NCBI GenBank assembly: GCA_028877005.1 | Contig: JAGWPI010000225.1 | Span: 1-7,131, forward strand | Reading direction: 5' to 3' | Source: Bacteroidota bacterium | GTDB taxonomy: Bacteria; Bacteroidota; Bacteroidia; Chitinophagales; Chitinophagaceae | Length of the DNA stretch: 7,131 nucleotides | Part shown: positions 1-5,967 of the stretch, in pieces | How the letters are laid out: every line of letters begins with the position of its first letter | Position numbering within the stretch: position 1 is the first letter of the stretch | Made by a program: the position numbers and the translations under genes | The notes under the pieces: model-generated | What the model saw: the letters and a program-made list of their open reading frames with translations, nothing else | Told to the model about the DNA's origin: nothing | Database searches by the model: none

Positions 1-69
1 CCGTAGCTCAGTTGGTAGAGCTACTGACTCTTAATCAGTAGGTCCAGGGTTCGAGTCCCTGCGGGGTCA
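1..69 (+). tRNA. tRNA-Lys (anticodon CTT), 5' end cut by the window
   Basis: The cloverleaf can be drawn directly. The D stem is GCTC/GAGC (6-9 with 18-21). The anticodon stem is ACTGA/TCAGT (23-27 with 35-39) around the loop CTCTTAA, giving anticodon CTT at 30-32. The variable loop is AGGTC and the T stem is CAGGG/CCCTG (45-49 with 57-61) around TTCGAGT. The 3' acceptor strand CGGGGTC (62-68) pairs with only CCG at 1-3, so four 5' bases lie outside the window. The discriminator base is A69, and CCA is not encoded because the next bases are CTGC. CCA must therefore be added after transcription. Confidence 0.95.
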
Positions 70-219
70 CTGCATTTTACCCATTTTTATTGATGACACA
101 TTCAATTTCTTTCCATGCTGCTATTAAAAATCAAATAGACAGCTATAATAACCACATGCCTATTTATTTTACCCTACACATACATTTATAAAGGTGATTT
201 TTTTATTTTTATAGAATAC

Positions 220-816
220 ATGTCTACTCCTAACCATACCCAACCCAATTGCGATGTTCCTGCTTTATGGCAAGAACACAAAAATGCTTTGTATCATTTT
301 ATTCTTAAAAGGGTAAAGGATAGTTATATTGCAGAAGATATTTTGCAAGAAGTGCTATTAAAAATTTATCAGTTTTGCCTCACAAAATCGGGAGTAAATA
401 ATCTTAAAAGCTGGTTATTCCAAATTGCGCAAAACACCATTACCGACTATTACCGAAAACAAAAAAATACTACAGATACCAACATACCAGAAATATGGGA
501 GGAGGAAACAGAAAATACGGCTTTTGAAGAAGCACAACAATACATTTTACCTATGCTTAATTTTTTACCTGAAGCCTATGCCACTCCATTAAGAATGTAT
601 GATATTGAGCAAAAAAAACAGGCCGATATTGCCCAAGAACTAAACCTTAGTTTATCGGCTACCAAAAGCAGAATACAAAGAGCCAGACAATTATTAAAAG
701 CAGAATTTATTACCTGCTGCCGTTTTGAAACCGATAAACAAGGTAACATTATTGCCTTTCAAATTAAAGCCTCCTGTGCGCCATTACAAGCCATTAAAAA
801 AGAAATAGAAAAATAA
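220..816 (+). CDS. sigZ: SigZ-family RNA polymerase sigma-70 (ECF-type) factor
   Basis: This 198-residue protein has the two-domain plan of an ECF sigma factor. Region 2 spans about residues 15-82 and includes AEDILQEVLLKIY and SWLFQIAQNTITDYYRK, the core-binding and -10-recognition helices. Region 4 spans about 105-162, with a helix-turn-helix over QADIAQELNLSLSATKSRIQRAR. The tail after residue 162 begins TCCRFETDKQGNI and ends near ASCAP, the C-terminal signature I associate with SigZ proteins. It supplies cysteines C166, C167 and C186. No anti-sigma gene is adjacent. The ATG at 220 is the first sensible start; no Shine-Dalgarno sequence is visible, as is usual in Bacteroidota. An ArsI/CadI-type gene begins 49 bp downstream, so the sigma factor may head a three-gene resistance unit. 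Direct thiol-based sensing through the tail is inference. Family assignment is confident, but the regulon is unknown. Confidence 0.88.
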   Translation: MSTPNHTQPNCDVPALWQEHKNALYHFILKRVKDSYIAEDILQEVLLKIYQFCLTKSGVNNLKSWLFQIAQNTITDYYRKQKNTTDTNIPEIWEEETENTAFEEAQQYILPMLNFLPEAYATPLRMYDIEQKKQADIAQELNLSLSATKSRIQRARQLLKAEFITCCRFETDKQGNIIAFQIKASCAPLQAIKKEIEK

Positions 817-865
817 TTTGCGTCTTTTTTAGCATGGTATCGTCTTGCTATTGTTCACTAAAAAA

Positions 866-1327
866 ATGAAAAGTATGAAACGATTCCATGTACACGTTCG
901 TGTAAAAAATTTAGACGAAAGCATTGCCTTTTACACTGCTTTATTCAACACAAATCCAACCGTGGTAAAACCGGATTATGCCAAATGGATGTTGGAAGAT
1001 CCCCGTATCAACTATGCCATTTCTACCGGCCATGCAGAAACAGGCATTGAACACTTGGGTTTACAGGTAGAAAGCGAGGCAGATTTACAAGAAGTTTATA
1101 AAAGCATGCAACAAGCCAAAGGAACCATTAGAGAAGAGGGGGAATGTACTTGCTGTTATGCCAAATCGCAAAAAAGCTGGATTACCGATCCGCAAGGAGT
1201 TGACTGGGAAGCATTTTACACCCATGGCACTGCTACTGTATATGGGGAGGGTAACAATGCCAAACCCGCTCCGGAAGTTATGCAACAATGGACAGGTAAT
1301 GACGCAAAAAAAGCAACTACTGAATAA
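866..1327 (+). CDS. ArsI/CadI-family metalloenzyme (VOC fold), putative C-As lyase or cadmium-induced protein
   Basis: The protein has one vicinal-oxygen-chelate module of about 153 residues. From the ATG at 866, the likely metal ligands are H8 (KRFHVHV), H63 (GIEHLGLQVE) and E115 (DWEAFYTHG). These match the Gln/His, His and Glu positions of ArsI. A cysteine cluster CTCCYAK gives C94, C96 and C97; the vicinal pair is the thiol site that binds trivalent organoarsenicals in ArsI. ArsI breaks the carbon-arsenic bond of methylarsonite, whereas CadI relatives are induced by cadmium, and the sequence alone does not separate the two. The open frame extends back to a TTG at 845, but family proteins start close to MKRFHVHV, so ATG 866 or ATG 875 is preferred. 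The C-terminus lacks a second cysteine pair. The gene lies between sigZ and an ArsN-like acetyltransferase, which favours a metalloid-resistance role. Confidence 0.87.
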   Translation: MKSMKRFHVHVRVKNLDESIAFYTALFNTNPTVVKPDYAKWMLEDPRINYAISTGHAETGIEHLGLQVESEADLQEVYKSMQQAKGTIREEGECTCCYAKSQKSWITDPQGVDWEAFYTHGTATVYGEGNNAKPAPEVMQQWTGNDAKKATTE

Positions 1328-1362
1328 CACCTAACCTTTTTAACACAAAAAACACCTCCACC

Positions 1363-1866
1363 ATGGAAACATTTACCATTATACCGCTTTTACCGGATAG
1401 TTGGCCGCAAGTAAAAGCCATTTATGAGCAAGGTATAGCTACAGGCATGGCCACTTTTGAAACCACTGCACCTAATTGGGAAAAATGGAATAGTAGCCAT
1501 TTATCTTTTGCGCGCTTAGTGGCAGTTGAAGATGGTACAGTAATAGGATGGGCAGCACTAAGTCCGGTTTCTAACCGTTGTGTATATGGCGGTGTAGCTG
1601 AAGTAAGTGTATACATTGCAACCCAACACCGGGGTAAGGGCGTGGGGAAAAAACTGTTACAACAATTAATTATAGATAGTGAAGCTAATGGTATATGGAC
1701 ACTTCAGGCAGGTATTTTTGCCGAAAACTTAGCCAGTGCACAATTACACTATTCCGTTGGCTTTAGAATGGTGGGCTACCGCGAAAAAATTGGAAAGCTG
1801 GGCAACCAATGGAGAAATACCTTATTGCTGGAAAGAAGAAGTACTATTATTGGCACAGACAAATGA
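1363..1866 (+). CDS. GNAT N-acetyltransferase, ArsN1/phosphinothricin acetyltransferase type
   Basis: This 167-residue protein is a complete single-domain GNAT of the usual length for phosphinothricin or arsinothricin N-acetyltransferases. The N-terminal part has IYEQGIATGMATFETTAP (about residues 20-37), typical of this subfamily. The central strand GVAEVSVYI (77-85) leads into the acetyl-CoA pyrophosphate loop HRGKGVGKKLL (89-99). The closing signature ENLASAQLHYSVGFRMVGYR (121-140) followed by EKIGKLGNQW is also characteristic. Such enzymes acetylate the amino group of phosphinothricin, methionine sulfoximine or arsinothricin. Members located in ars operons are called ArsN, and the exact substrate here cannot be read from sequence. 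It begins 35 bp after the ArsI/CadI-type gene with no visible promoter between, so cotranscription is likely. It is the last gene before a hairpin terminator. The ATG at 1363 fits the family N-terminus. Confidence 0.87.
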   Translation: METFTIIPLLPDSWPQVKAIYEQGIATGMATFETTAPNWEKWNSSHLSFARLVAVEDGTVIGWAALSPVSNRCVYGGVAEVSVYIATQHRGKGVGKKLLQQLIIDSEANGIWTLQAGIFAENLASAQLHYSVGFRMVGYREKIGKLGNQWRNTLLLERRSTIIGTDK

Positions 1867-1876
1867 TGCCATAAAA

Positions 1877-1908
1877 AAACGGTGCAAGTTTTTTACACTG
1901 CACCGTTT
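1877..1908. terminator. Bidirectional rho-independent terminator between convergent genes
   Basis: A perfect 10-bp inverted repeat, AAACGGTGCA (1877-1886) and TGCACCGTTT (1899-1908), encloses a 12-base T-rich loop. Upstream is an A run (1873-1879), which reads as a T run directly after the stem on the minus strand. Downstream on the plus strand is GCTTTTATT. It lies between the stop codons of the acetyltransferase (1866) and the convergent SDR gene (1929). The minus-strand tail is the stronger one, and the plus-strand tail is interrupted by GC. Confidence 0.85.
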
Positions 1909-1928
1909 GCTTTTATTCACTCGTATTG

Positions 1929-2771
1929 CTATGCTTCTTCTTTCGGAAAATCGGCACCTTCTGTTACAGATGCCCAAGTATCAAAATCTTGTTGTAGTTC
2001 TGCTAACTTGGCGCGGGCACCTCGTAAGGCTGCAGCACCCAATAAAAGGCGTAAAGGTGGATGCGCCACTTCTGTAACCTGTATCATAGCTTTGGCTGCC
2101 CGTACCGGGTCGCCGGGCTGCTTGCCACTATACCCTCTAATGTCATCCATATTTTTCCGGGCTGTTCCTGCATAATCTGCTATTTGAATGGTTGTATTTT
2201 TAGCAGAACGACCGGCCCAATCTGTTCTAAATCCACTGGGAGCTACAATGGTAACCTTAATGCCTAATGGAGATACTTCTTTATACAAAGCCTCACTTAA
2301 ACCATCTACTGCATATTTGGTAGCATTGTAAAAACCTACCCCGGGAAAAGAGCGTAAACCACCAATAGAAGCTATATTTAAAATATGGCCACTACGGCGT
2401 TGGCGCATATATGGCAATACCTGTTGCGTTACCTTAGCCAATCCAAATACGTTAATTTCAAACATTTTTCTTACTTCAGCTTCCTCACTCTCTTCTACTG
2501 CGCCAAAATAGCCAATGCCCGCATTATTCACCAATACATCTATTTGTCCAAACCTTTGTATGGCAGCAGATACCGCTTTTTCAATATCAGCAGCAACGGT
2601 AACATCTAATGGTAGGGCAAGGGCAGTATCGGGATAAGCATTTACCAAATCGGCAATATCGGCTGTATTGCGTGCCGTTACTACCGCATTATATCCTTGG
2701 GCTAATACTTCTGTTGCCAATGAACGTCCAAAGCCGGTGGAACAACCGGTTATAAACCATACTTTTTTCAT
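1929..2771 (-). CDS. Classical short-chain dehydrogenase/reductase (SDR), NADP-type
   Basis: This 280-residue oxidoreductase has all classical SDR motifs. The cofactor loop is TGCSTGFG (8-15), NNAG is at 82-85, the structural Asn is N107 (INVFG), the catalytic Ser is S125, and the YxxxK pair is Y138/K142 in FYNATK. R34 after the second strand (VTARN) suggests NADP(H) preference. The extended C-terminal part (about 190-280) is longer than that of FabG-like SDRs. It is typical of SDR oxidoreductases annotated only generally, often related to retinol or 17-beta-hydroxysteroid dehydrogenase-like proteins, so the substrate is unknown. It is the last gene of the minus-strand series, starting 29 bp after the stop of a second SDR and ending before the shared terminator. 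Cotranscription with the upstream ene-reductase suggests paired reduction of carbonyl and alkene groups. Confidence 0.9.
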   Translation of the reverse strand: MKKVWFITGCSTGFGRSLATEVLAQGYNAVVTARNTADIADLVNAYPDTALALPLDVTVAADIEKAVSAAIQRFGQIDVLVNNAGIGYFGAVEESEEAEVRKMFEINVFGLAKVTQQVLPYMRQRRSGHILNIASIGGLRSFPGVGFYNATKYAVDGLSEALYKEVSPLGIKVTIVAPSGFRTDWAGRSAKNTTIQIADYAGTARKNMDDIRGYSGKQPGDPVRAAKAMIQVTEVAHPPLRLLLGAAALRGARAKLAELQQDFDTWASVTEGADFPKEEA

Positions 2772-2800
2772 GTACTTTCTTTTTCTGTTAAATGGGTAGT

Positions 2801-3517
2801 TTATGGGTTGGTAGACCAGATAGAGGCATCTTTTACAAATACCCTTCTGTTTAATTTTAATTGGGCAATTACTAATTCGGCAAAATCTTCCGGATGCATA
2901 AGCCGCGCTTCATTATTATTAATTAAGTTGGATTGTATAGCCAAATCTGTTACCACCGTACTGGGCGCCATTGCCGTAACACGAATATTGTGTTTGCGCA
3001 CTTCCTGCATCAACGATTCTGTTAAGCCCATTACACCAAATTTAGATGCACTGTAAGCACTGGTTAATGCTGACCCTTTTAATCCGGCGGTGGATGATAC
3101 ATTTACAATATCGCCAATATTGCGTTCAATCATGCCCGGTAAAACAGCCCGGGTAACATAATATACGCCAAATAAATTTACCTGCACTTGGTGTATCCAT
3201 TCTTCTGGTGTTAGCTCTAAAAATTTACCAAATTTTCCGGTACCCGCATTATTCACTAAAATATCAATGGGCCCCAATGCTTGTTGCAAACTTGCAATGG
3301 CTGTATTTACTGCTGCACCATTACTTACATCGGCTGTTGCTATAGCTGCCTTTACACCCATTGATTGAATGGTGGCAGCTACTGCCTGTAAATCTTTCTC
3401 TGTACGTGCCATTAACCCTACATGCACCCCTTGTTGTGCTAAGGCTAATGCCAATGCTTTACCAATGCCTTTTCCGGCTCCGGTTACTACTGCTACTTTT
3501 CCTTGTAATGATTCCAT
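2801..3517 (-). CDS. SDR family oxidoreductase, FabG-like 3-ketoacyl reductase type
   Basis: This 238-residue protein is the usual size of a FabG-like SDR. The cofactor loop is TGAGKGIG (12-19), NNAG is at 89-92, the structural Asn is N114 (VNLFG), the catalytic Ser is S142 (VNVSSTAG), and Y155/K159 form YxxxK in AYSASK. R38 in LMAR suggests NADP(H) use. The C-terminus (about 195-238) is short and ends ASIWSTNP, with no extra domain. Homologues are commonly labelled 3-ketoacyl-ACP reductase, but its place in a redox operon rather than a fatty-acid cluster makes a role in reducing small carbonyl compounds more likely. It starts 39 bp after the stop of the ene-reductase gene. The only sensible N-terminus is the ATG at 3517, just before the [10 protein letters not shown] strand. 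Confidence 0.9.
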   Translation of the reverse strand: MESLQGKVAVVTGAGKGIGKALALALAQQGVHVGLMARTEKDLQAVAATIQSMGVKAAIATADVSNGAAVNTAIASLQQALGPIDILVNNAGTGKFGKFLELTPEEWIHQVQVNLFGVYYVTRAVLPGMIERNIGDIVNVSSTAGLKGSALTSAYSASKFGVMGLTESLMQEVRKHNIRVTAMAPSTVVTDLAIQSNLINNNEARLMHPEDFAELVIAQLKLNRRVFVKDASIWSTNP

Positions 3518-3556
3518 ACAATATTTTTTTAAATTAAGTTCAACAATCCAAGTTTT

Positions 3557-4660
3557 TTAAACAGACATCGTTTGTAAAAACGGATAATCGGTGTAGCCTT
3601 TTGCACCGGGTGTATAAAAGGTATTTGGGTCGGGTGTATTTAAAGGAGCATCTTTTTTAAACCTTTCTACCAAATCGGGATTAGCTAAAAAGGGTACACC
3701 AAATGCTACTAAATCTGCTTCTCCTGCTGCTAACACAGCATTGGCAGTGGCTTTATTAAACCCTTTGTTAATGATTAGGGTGCCTTTATACAAGGGTCTA
3801 AAATGTTTGGCCACATGGGTTACTGCATAGGGTAAATGATCTACCGGCGCAAAAGGTTCAGTTAAATGTAAATATGCTATAGGATAGTTATTTAATTGTT
3901 GTACAATGTACTCAAAAGTAGGTATGGTATTTTCATCCATGGTAATACCAAATAACCCGTGTAAGGATGGACTTAACCGAACGCCTACTTTATCTAAACT
4001 AACTGCTTCTTGTATGGCGTTTAATATATCGAACAAAATACGAGCATGATTTTCAATACTGCCTCCATAAGCATCGGTACGATGGTTAGAGGTGCTATTA
4101 AAAAATTGGTGTAACAAATAACCATTGGCACCATGAATTTCAACCCCATCAAAACCTGCAGCAATAGCACTAATAGCCGCCTGTTTAAAATCTTGAATGG
4201 TTTGTTGAATATCTGCCAAGGTCATTTCTTTGGGTGTTACTGTATCTACAAAACCATTGATGGTATAAGATTTTTCATTGGGATTAATAGCCGATGGTGC
4301 AAGCGGCAATTCGCCCTGATGAAAATCGGGATGCGAAATACGACCTACATGCCAAAGCTGTGCAAATATTTTACCCCCTTTTGCATGTACAGCATGGGTA
4401 ACCTGCTTCCATCCCTCTACTTGTTCGGGTGTGTAAATACCCGGTACGTTAATATAACCTACCCCTTTACTACTAACCGGTACGCCTTCGGTAATAATTA
4501 ATCCGGCACTTGCTCTTTGTGCATAATATTCGGCCATTAAAGGTGTAGGAACATTTCCGGGATTATCGGCCCTACTCCGCGTCATTGGCGCCATTACCAT
4601 ACGATTGCTTAATGTTACATTGCCTAATTGGTACGGTGTAAATAATAGTTCTTGCTGCAT
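3557..4660 (-). CDS. Alkene reductase, Old Yellow Enzyme family (FMN-dependent, NemA-like)
   Basis: This 367-residue TIM-barrel flavoenzyme has the normal length of classical OYEs. APMTRSRA (24-31) includes T27, which tunes the FMN. QLWHVGR (101-107) gives the FMN-contacting Q101 and H104. The substrate-anchoring pair is H176/N179 in EIHGANGYLLHQF. R228 lies in GVRLSP, and RTDAYGGS (184-191) is the usual conserved loop. These enzymes reduce activated C=C bonds of unsaturated aldehydes, ketones, maleimides and nitro compounds with NAD(P)H. One deviation is at FGVPFLANPDL (320-330): V322 occupies the position where many OYEs have an Arg that contacts the FMN phosphate (FGRxFIxNPDL). The gene lies 41 bp after a Rossmann-protein gene and 39 bp before an SDR gene, so it is probably central to a redox-detoxification operon. 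Confidence 0.93.
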   Translation of the reverse strand: MQQELLFTPYQLGNVTLSNRMVMAPMTRSRADNPGNVPTPLMAEYYAQRASAGLIITEGVPVSSKGVGYINVPGIYTPEQVEGWKQVTHAVHAKGGKIFAQLWHVGRISHPDFHQGELPLAPSAINPNEKSYTINGFVDTVTPKEMTLADIQQTIQDFKQAAISAIAAGFDGVEIHGANGYLLHQFFNSTSNHRTDAYGGSIENHARILFDILNAIQEAVSLDKVGVRLSPSLHGLFGITMDENTIPTFEYIVQQLNNYPIAYLHLTEPFAPVDHLPYAVTHVAKHFRPLYKGTLIINKGFNKATANAVLAAGEADLVAFGVPFLANPDLVERFKKDAPLNTPDPNTFYTPGAKGYTDYPFLQTMSV

Positions 4661-4701
4661 ACTGTTTTGTTTTCTTTTTTATGGGATGAAAAAATATTAA
4701 A

Positions 4702-5220
4702 TTATTTTTTTAAATCGATAGTAGTTGCTTTTTCAATAATGGTCCATTCGGTAAATGATAATAAATGCAAGGCTAATTGCAGCGCCCATTTATTGTGTCC
4801 TTCTACTATTGCATTTGTATGGGTACTTGTATCTTGTAGGGTAACACGTACTATAGGCGAATGGGGTAATAGGCTTTGTATAGAAACCGCACTATTGCCC
4901 GGTGCAATTATTTGTATAATGGTTTTACCAGTTGTAACCTCTGCAATTTTTTGTGCTACAATCGGTTGTTGTTGGGCAGGCACAGCCAATACAATGGCAT
5001 CAGCCTCCCATGAGGCATCTTTACTGCAAGTAAGTATTTCAACGCCTTCGGGCGATTGGGTGGTTTGTACAATGCTTTTAACCAGTGCAGCGGTTGTATG
5101 CACATCTTCATCCATTAACAATAAACGATATGCTTTTCCTATAGCCATGGCTATTTGTAAGCCGGCGGGGCTGTTGGCTCCAATAATGGCTACATTGTTG
5201 TTATAGCCTACATTTTTCAT
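4702..5220 (-). CDS. Short NAD(P)-binding Rossmann-fold protein (F420-dependent NADP reductase-like domain)
   Basis: This 172-residue protein begins with a dinucleotide-binding strand and loop, VAIIGANSPAG (10-20). An acidic end to the second strand follows, LLLMDED (33-39). The segment EADAIVLAVPAQQQPIVAQKI (72-92) and GKTIIQIIAPG (98-108) resemble the NADP-binding domain of F420-dependent NADP reductases and related beta-hydroxyacid or prephenate-type dehydrogenases. The protein stops about where the C-terminal substrate domain of those enzymes would be well under way, so it is a one-domain form whose activity is unknown. The ATG at 5220 is the only good start; the next Met is residue 25 and would break the cofactor loop. 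A TAnnTTTG element ends four bases before the ATG, so the message may be leaderless. It starts 67 bp after the Crp/Fnr gene ends. Confidence 0.7.
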   Translation of the reverse strand: MKNVGYNNNVAIIGANSPAGLQIAMAIGKAYRLLLMDEDVHTTAALVKSIVQTTQSPEGVEILTCSKDASWEADAIVLAVPAQQQPIVAQKIAEVTTGKTIIQIIAPGNSAVSIQSLLPHSPIVRVTLQDTSTHTNAIVEGHNKWALQLALHLLSFTEWTIIEKATTIDLKK

Positions 5221-5224
5221 ACTG

Positions 5225-5232
5225 CAAAGCTA
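5225..5232 (-). promoter_or_regulatory. Putative Bacteroidota -7 promoter element (TAGCTTTG)
   Basis: On the minus strand, TAGCTTTG matches the Bacteroidota primary-sigma -7 consensus TAnnTTTG. It ends four bases before the ATG of the Rossmann-protein gene, which would put transcription start at or next to the start codon. No exact TTTG is seen at the expected -33 distance. The match is short, so the call rests on position and on the FNR-type palindrome farther upstream. Confidence 0.45.
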
Positions 5233-5277
5233 TGACGTTGTAAAAGAAATGCACTTGCGTAAGGATAAGAAAAACAC

Positions 5278-5291
5278 TTGATCTATATCAA
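5278..5291. promoter_or_regulatory. Exact FNR-type operator palindrome (TTGAT-N4-ATCAA)
   Basis: The sequence TTGATCTATATCAA is a perfect match to the E. coli FNR box TTGATnnnnATCAA. It overlaps the stop codon of the Crp/Fnr gene (5288-5290) and lies 58 bp upstream of the next gene's ATG. Its centre is about 65 bases from the start point inferred from the -7 element at 5225-5232, in the range of class I activator sites. The neighbouring regulator carries the FNR-type recognition pattern ExxSR, so it is the obvious candidate binder. Function is inferred from these two matches. Confidence 0.6.
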
Positions 5292-5878
5292 TTGTTTGAT
5301 GAAGAGCGAATTAATTTTTTACGAATGCGGCTTAATGTTTCTGGCGTTACACCCAAATAAGATGCAATAAGATTTTGTGGAATGCGTTGTATCATCTCCG
5401 GATTAGCTGCTGCCAAACGGGTATATTTTTCTTCGGCAGAATAGCTTATGGTATTTACCAATCTTCTTTCTTTAGATATAATATTATTTTGAAACAGGAT
5501 ACGGAAATAACGCTCCATAACCGGTAATTGCAACAGTAATGCTTCAAAATTTGGTAGGGTTATCATCAACAATTCCGCATCTTCAATAGCATCAATATGA
5601 TATGCTGATACATCGCCCGATAAAAAACTGTAGGTATCGGCCATCCACCAACCTTCCCAGGCAAATTGTATCATGTGCTCAGTACCTTTATCATCTACAT
5701 GGTACATGCGCAATAAACCCTTCTCTACAAACAACAAATATTTGCATACATCGCCCTCTTGTAAAACATACTGCCTTTTGCGTAGTTTTTTAGGGATGAA
5801 AAAAGATTTTAGTATATCAATATCGGCTGATGAAAGTGTAACTTTTTCTTGTATGTGTGCCAATAATACATCAAACAT
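5288..5878 (-). CDS. Crp/Fnr-family transcriptional regulator
   Basis: From the ATG at 5878 this is a 196-residue regulator of normal family length. The N-terminal jelly-roll cyclic-nucleotide-binding-like domain covers about residues 18-118 and includes VLQEGDVCKYLLFVEKGLLR and EDAELLMITLPNFEALL. A dimerisation helix follows, and a winged HTH lies at about 145-185 with RIPQNLIASYLGV and the recognition helix PETLSRIRKKL. That helix has E170, S173 and R174, the ExxSR pattern that in FNR reads TTGAT half-sites. Only one cysteine (C45) is present, so no FNR-type iron-sulfur cluster is possible and the signal is unknown. The frame stays open to an ATG at 5959, but those 27 extra residues are unlike family N-termini. 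MFDVLLAHI is the expected start, and TAATTTTG lies just upstream. A perfect FNR box overlaps its stop codon. Confidence 0.9.
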   Translation of the reverse strand: MFDVLLAHIQEKVTLSSADIDILKSFFIPKKLRKRQYVLQEGDVCKYLLFVEKGLLRMYHVDDKGTEHMIQFAWEGWWMADTYSFLSGDVSAYHIDAIEDAELLMITLPNFEALLLQLPVMERYFRILFQNNIISKERRLVNTISYSAEEKYTRLAAANPEMIQRIPQNLIASYLGVTPETLSRIRKKLIRSSSNN

Positions 5879-5883
5879 AATTA

Positions 5884-5891
5884 CAAAATTA
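5884..5891 (-). promoter_or_regulatory. Putative Bacteroidota -7 promoter element (TAATTTTG) for the Crp/Fnr gene
   Basis: On the minus strand, TAATTTTG matches TAnnTTTG and ends five bases before the preferred ATG at 5878. This supports 5878 over 5959 as the true start, because transcription from this element would begin downstream of 5959. No clear -33 TTTG is visible. The region is AT-rich, so a chance match is possible. Confidence 0.4.
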
Positions 5892-5909
5892 AATAGAATT
5901 ACACGTATA

Positions 5910-5935
5910 AAGCCAGCTATTACGGGAAATGGCTT
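5910..5935. repeat. Short inverted repeat upstream of the Crp/Fnr gene
   Basis: AAGCCA (5910-5915) and TGGCTT (5930-5935) form a perfect 6-bp inverted repeat with a 14-base spacer. It lies in the 89-bp gap between the fucosidase stop and the regulator start. No T tract follows on the minus strand, so it is a poor terminator. It could be a weak hairpin or an operator, or simply chance. Confidence 0.25.
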
Positions 5936-5967
5936 GATGGAGTAGGTACATAAATACATGGATAAAC

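Noticed and set aside
1..69. tRNA-Lys as an integration site for a genomic island
   Set aside because: I see no integrase, no direct repeat of the tRNA 3' end and no mobile-element genes in the window. The far side of any island would lie outside.
70..219. Promoter or terminator between the tRNA and the sigma factor gene
   Set aside because: The 150 bases are AT-rich, but I found neither a TAnnTTTG match nor a convincing hairpin with a T tract.
845..865. TTG start giving a longer ArsI/CadI-type protein
   Set aside because: It adds seven residues not seen in the family, and an ATG with an A-rich upstream stretch lies at 866.
1736..2175. Plus-strand frames of 113 and 97 codons running from the acetyltransferase end into the SDR gene
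   Set aside because: They overlap two well-supported genes and read through the terminator hairpin. Their translations show no family features.
4652..5206. Open plus-strand frame of 184 codons opposite the Rossmann-protein gene
   Set aside because: It is almost wholly antisense to a gene with a clear cofactor-binding motif. Its translation is Cys/Ser/Ala-rich with no recognisable domain, typical of a shadow frame.
5934..5938. Second TTGAT half-site upstream of the Crp/Fnr gene
   Set aside because: No ATCAA follows at the required spacing, so it is only a half-site and expected by chance in AT-rich DNA.
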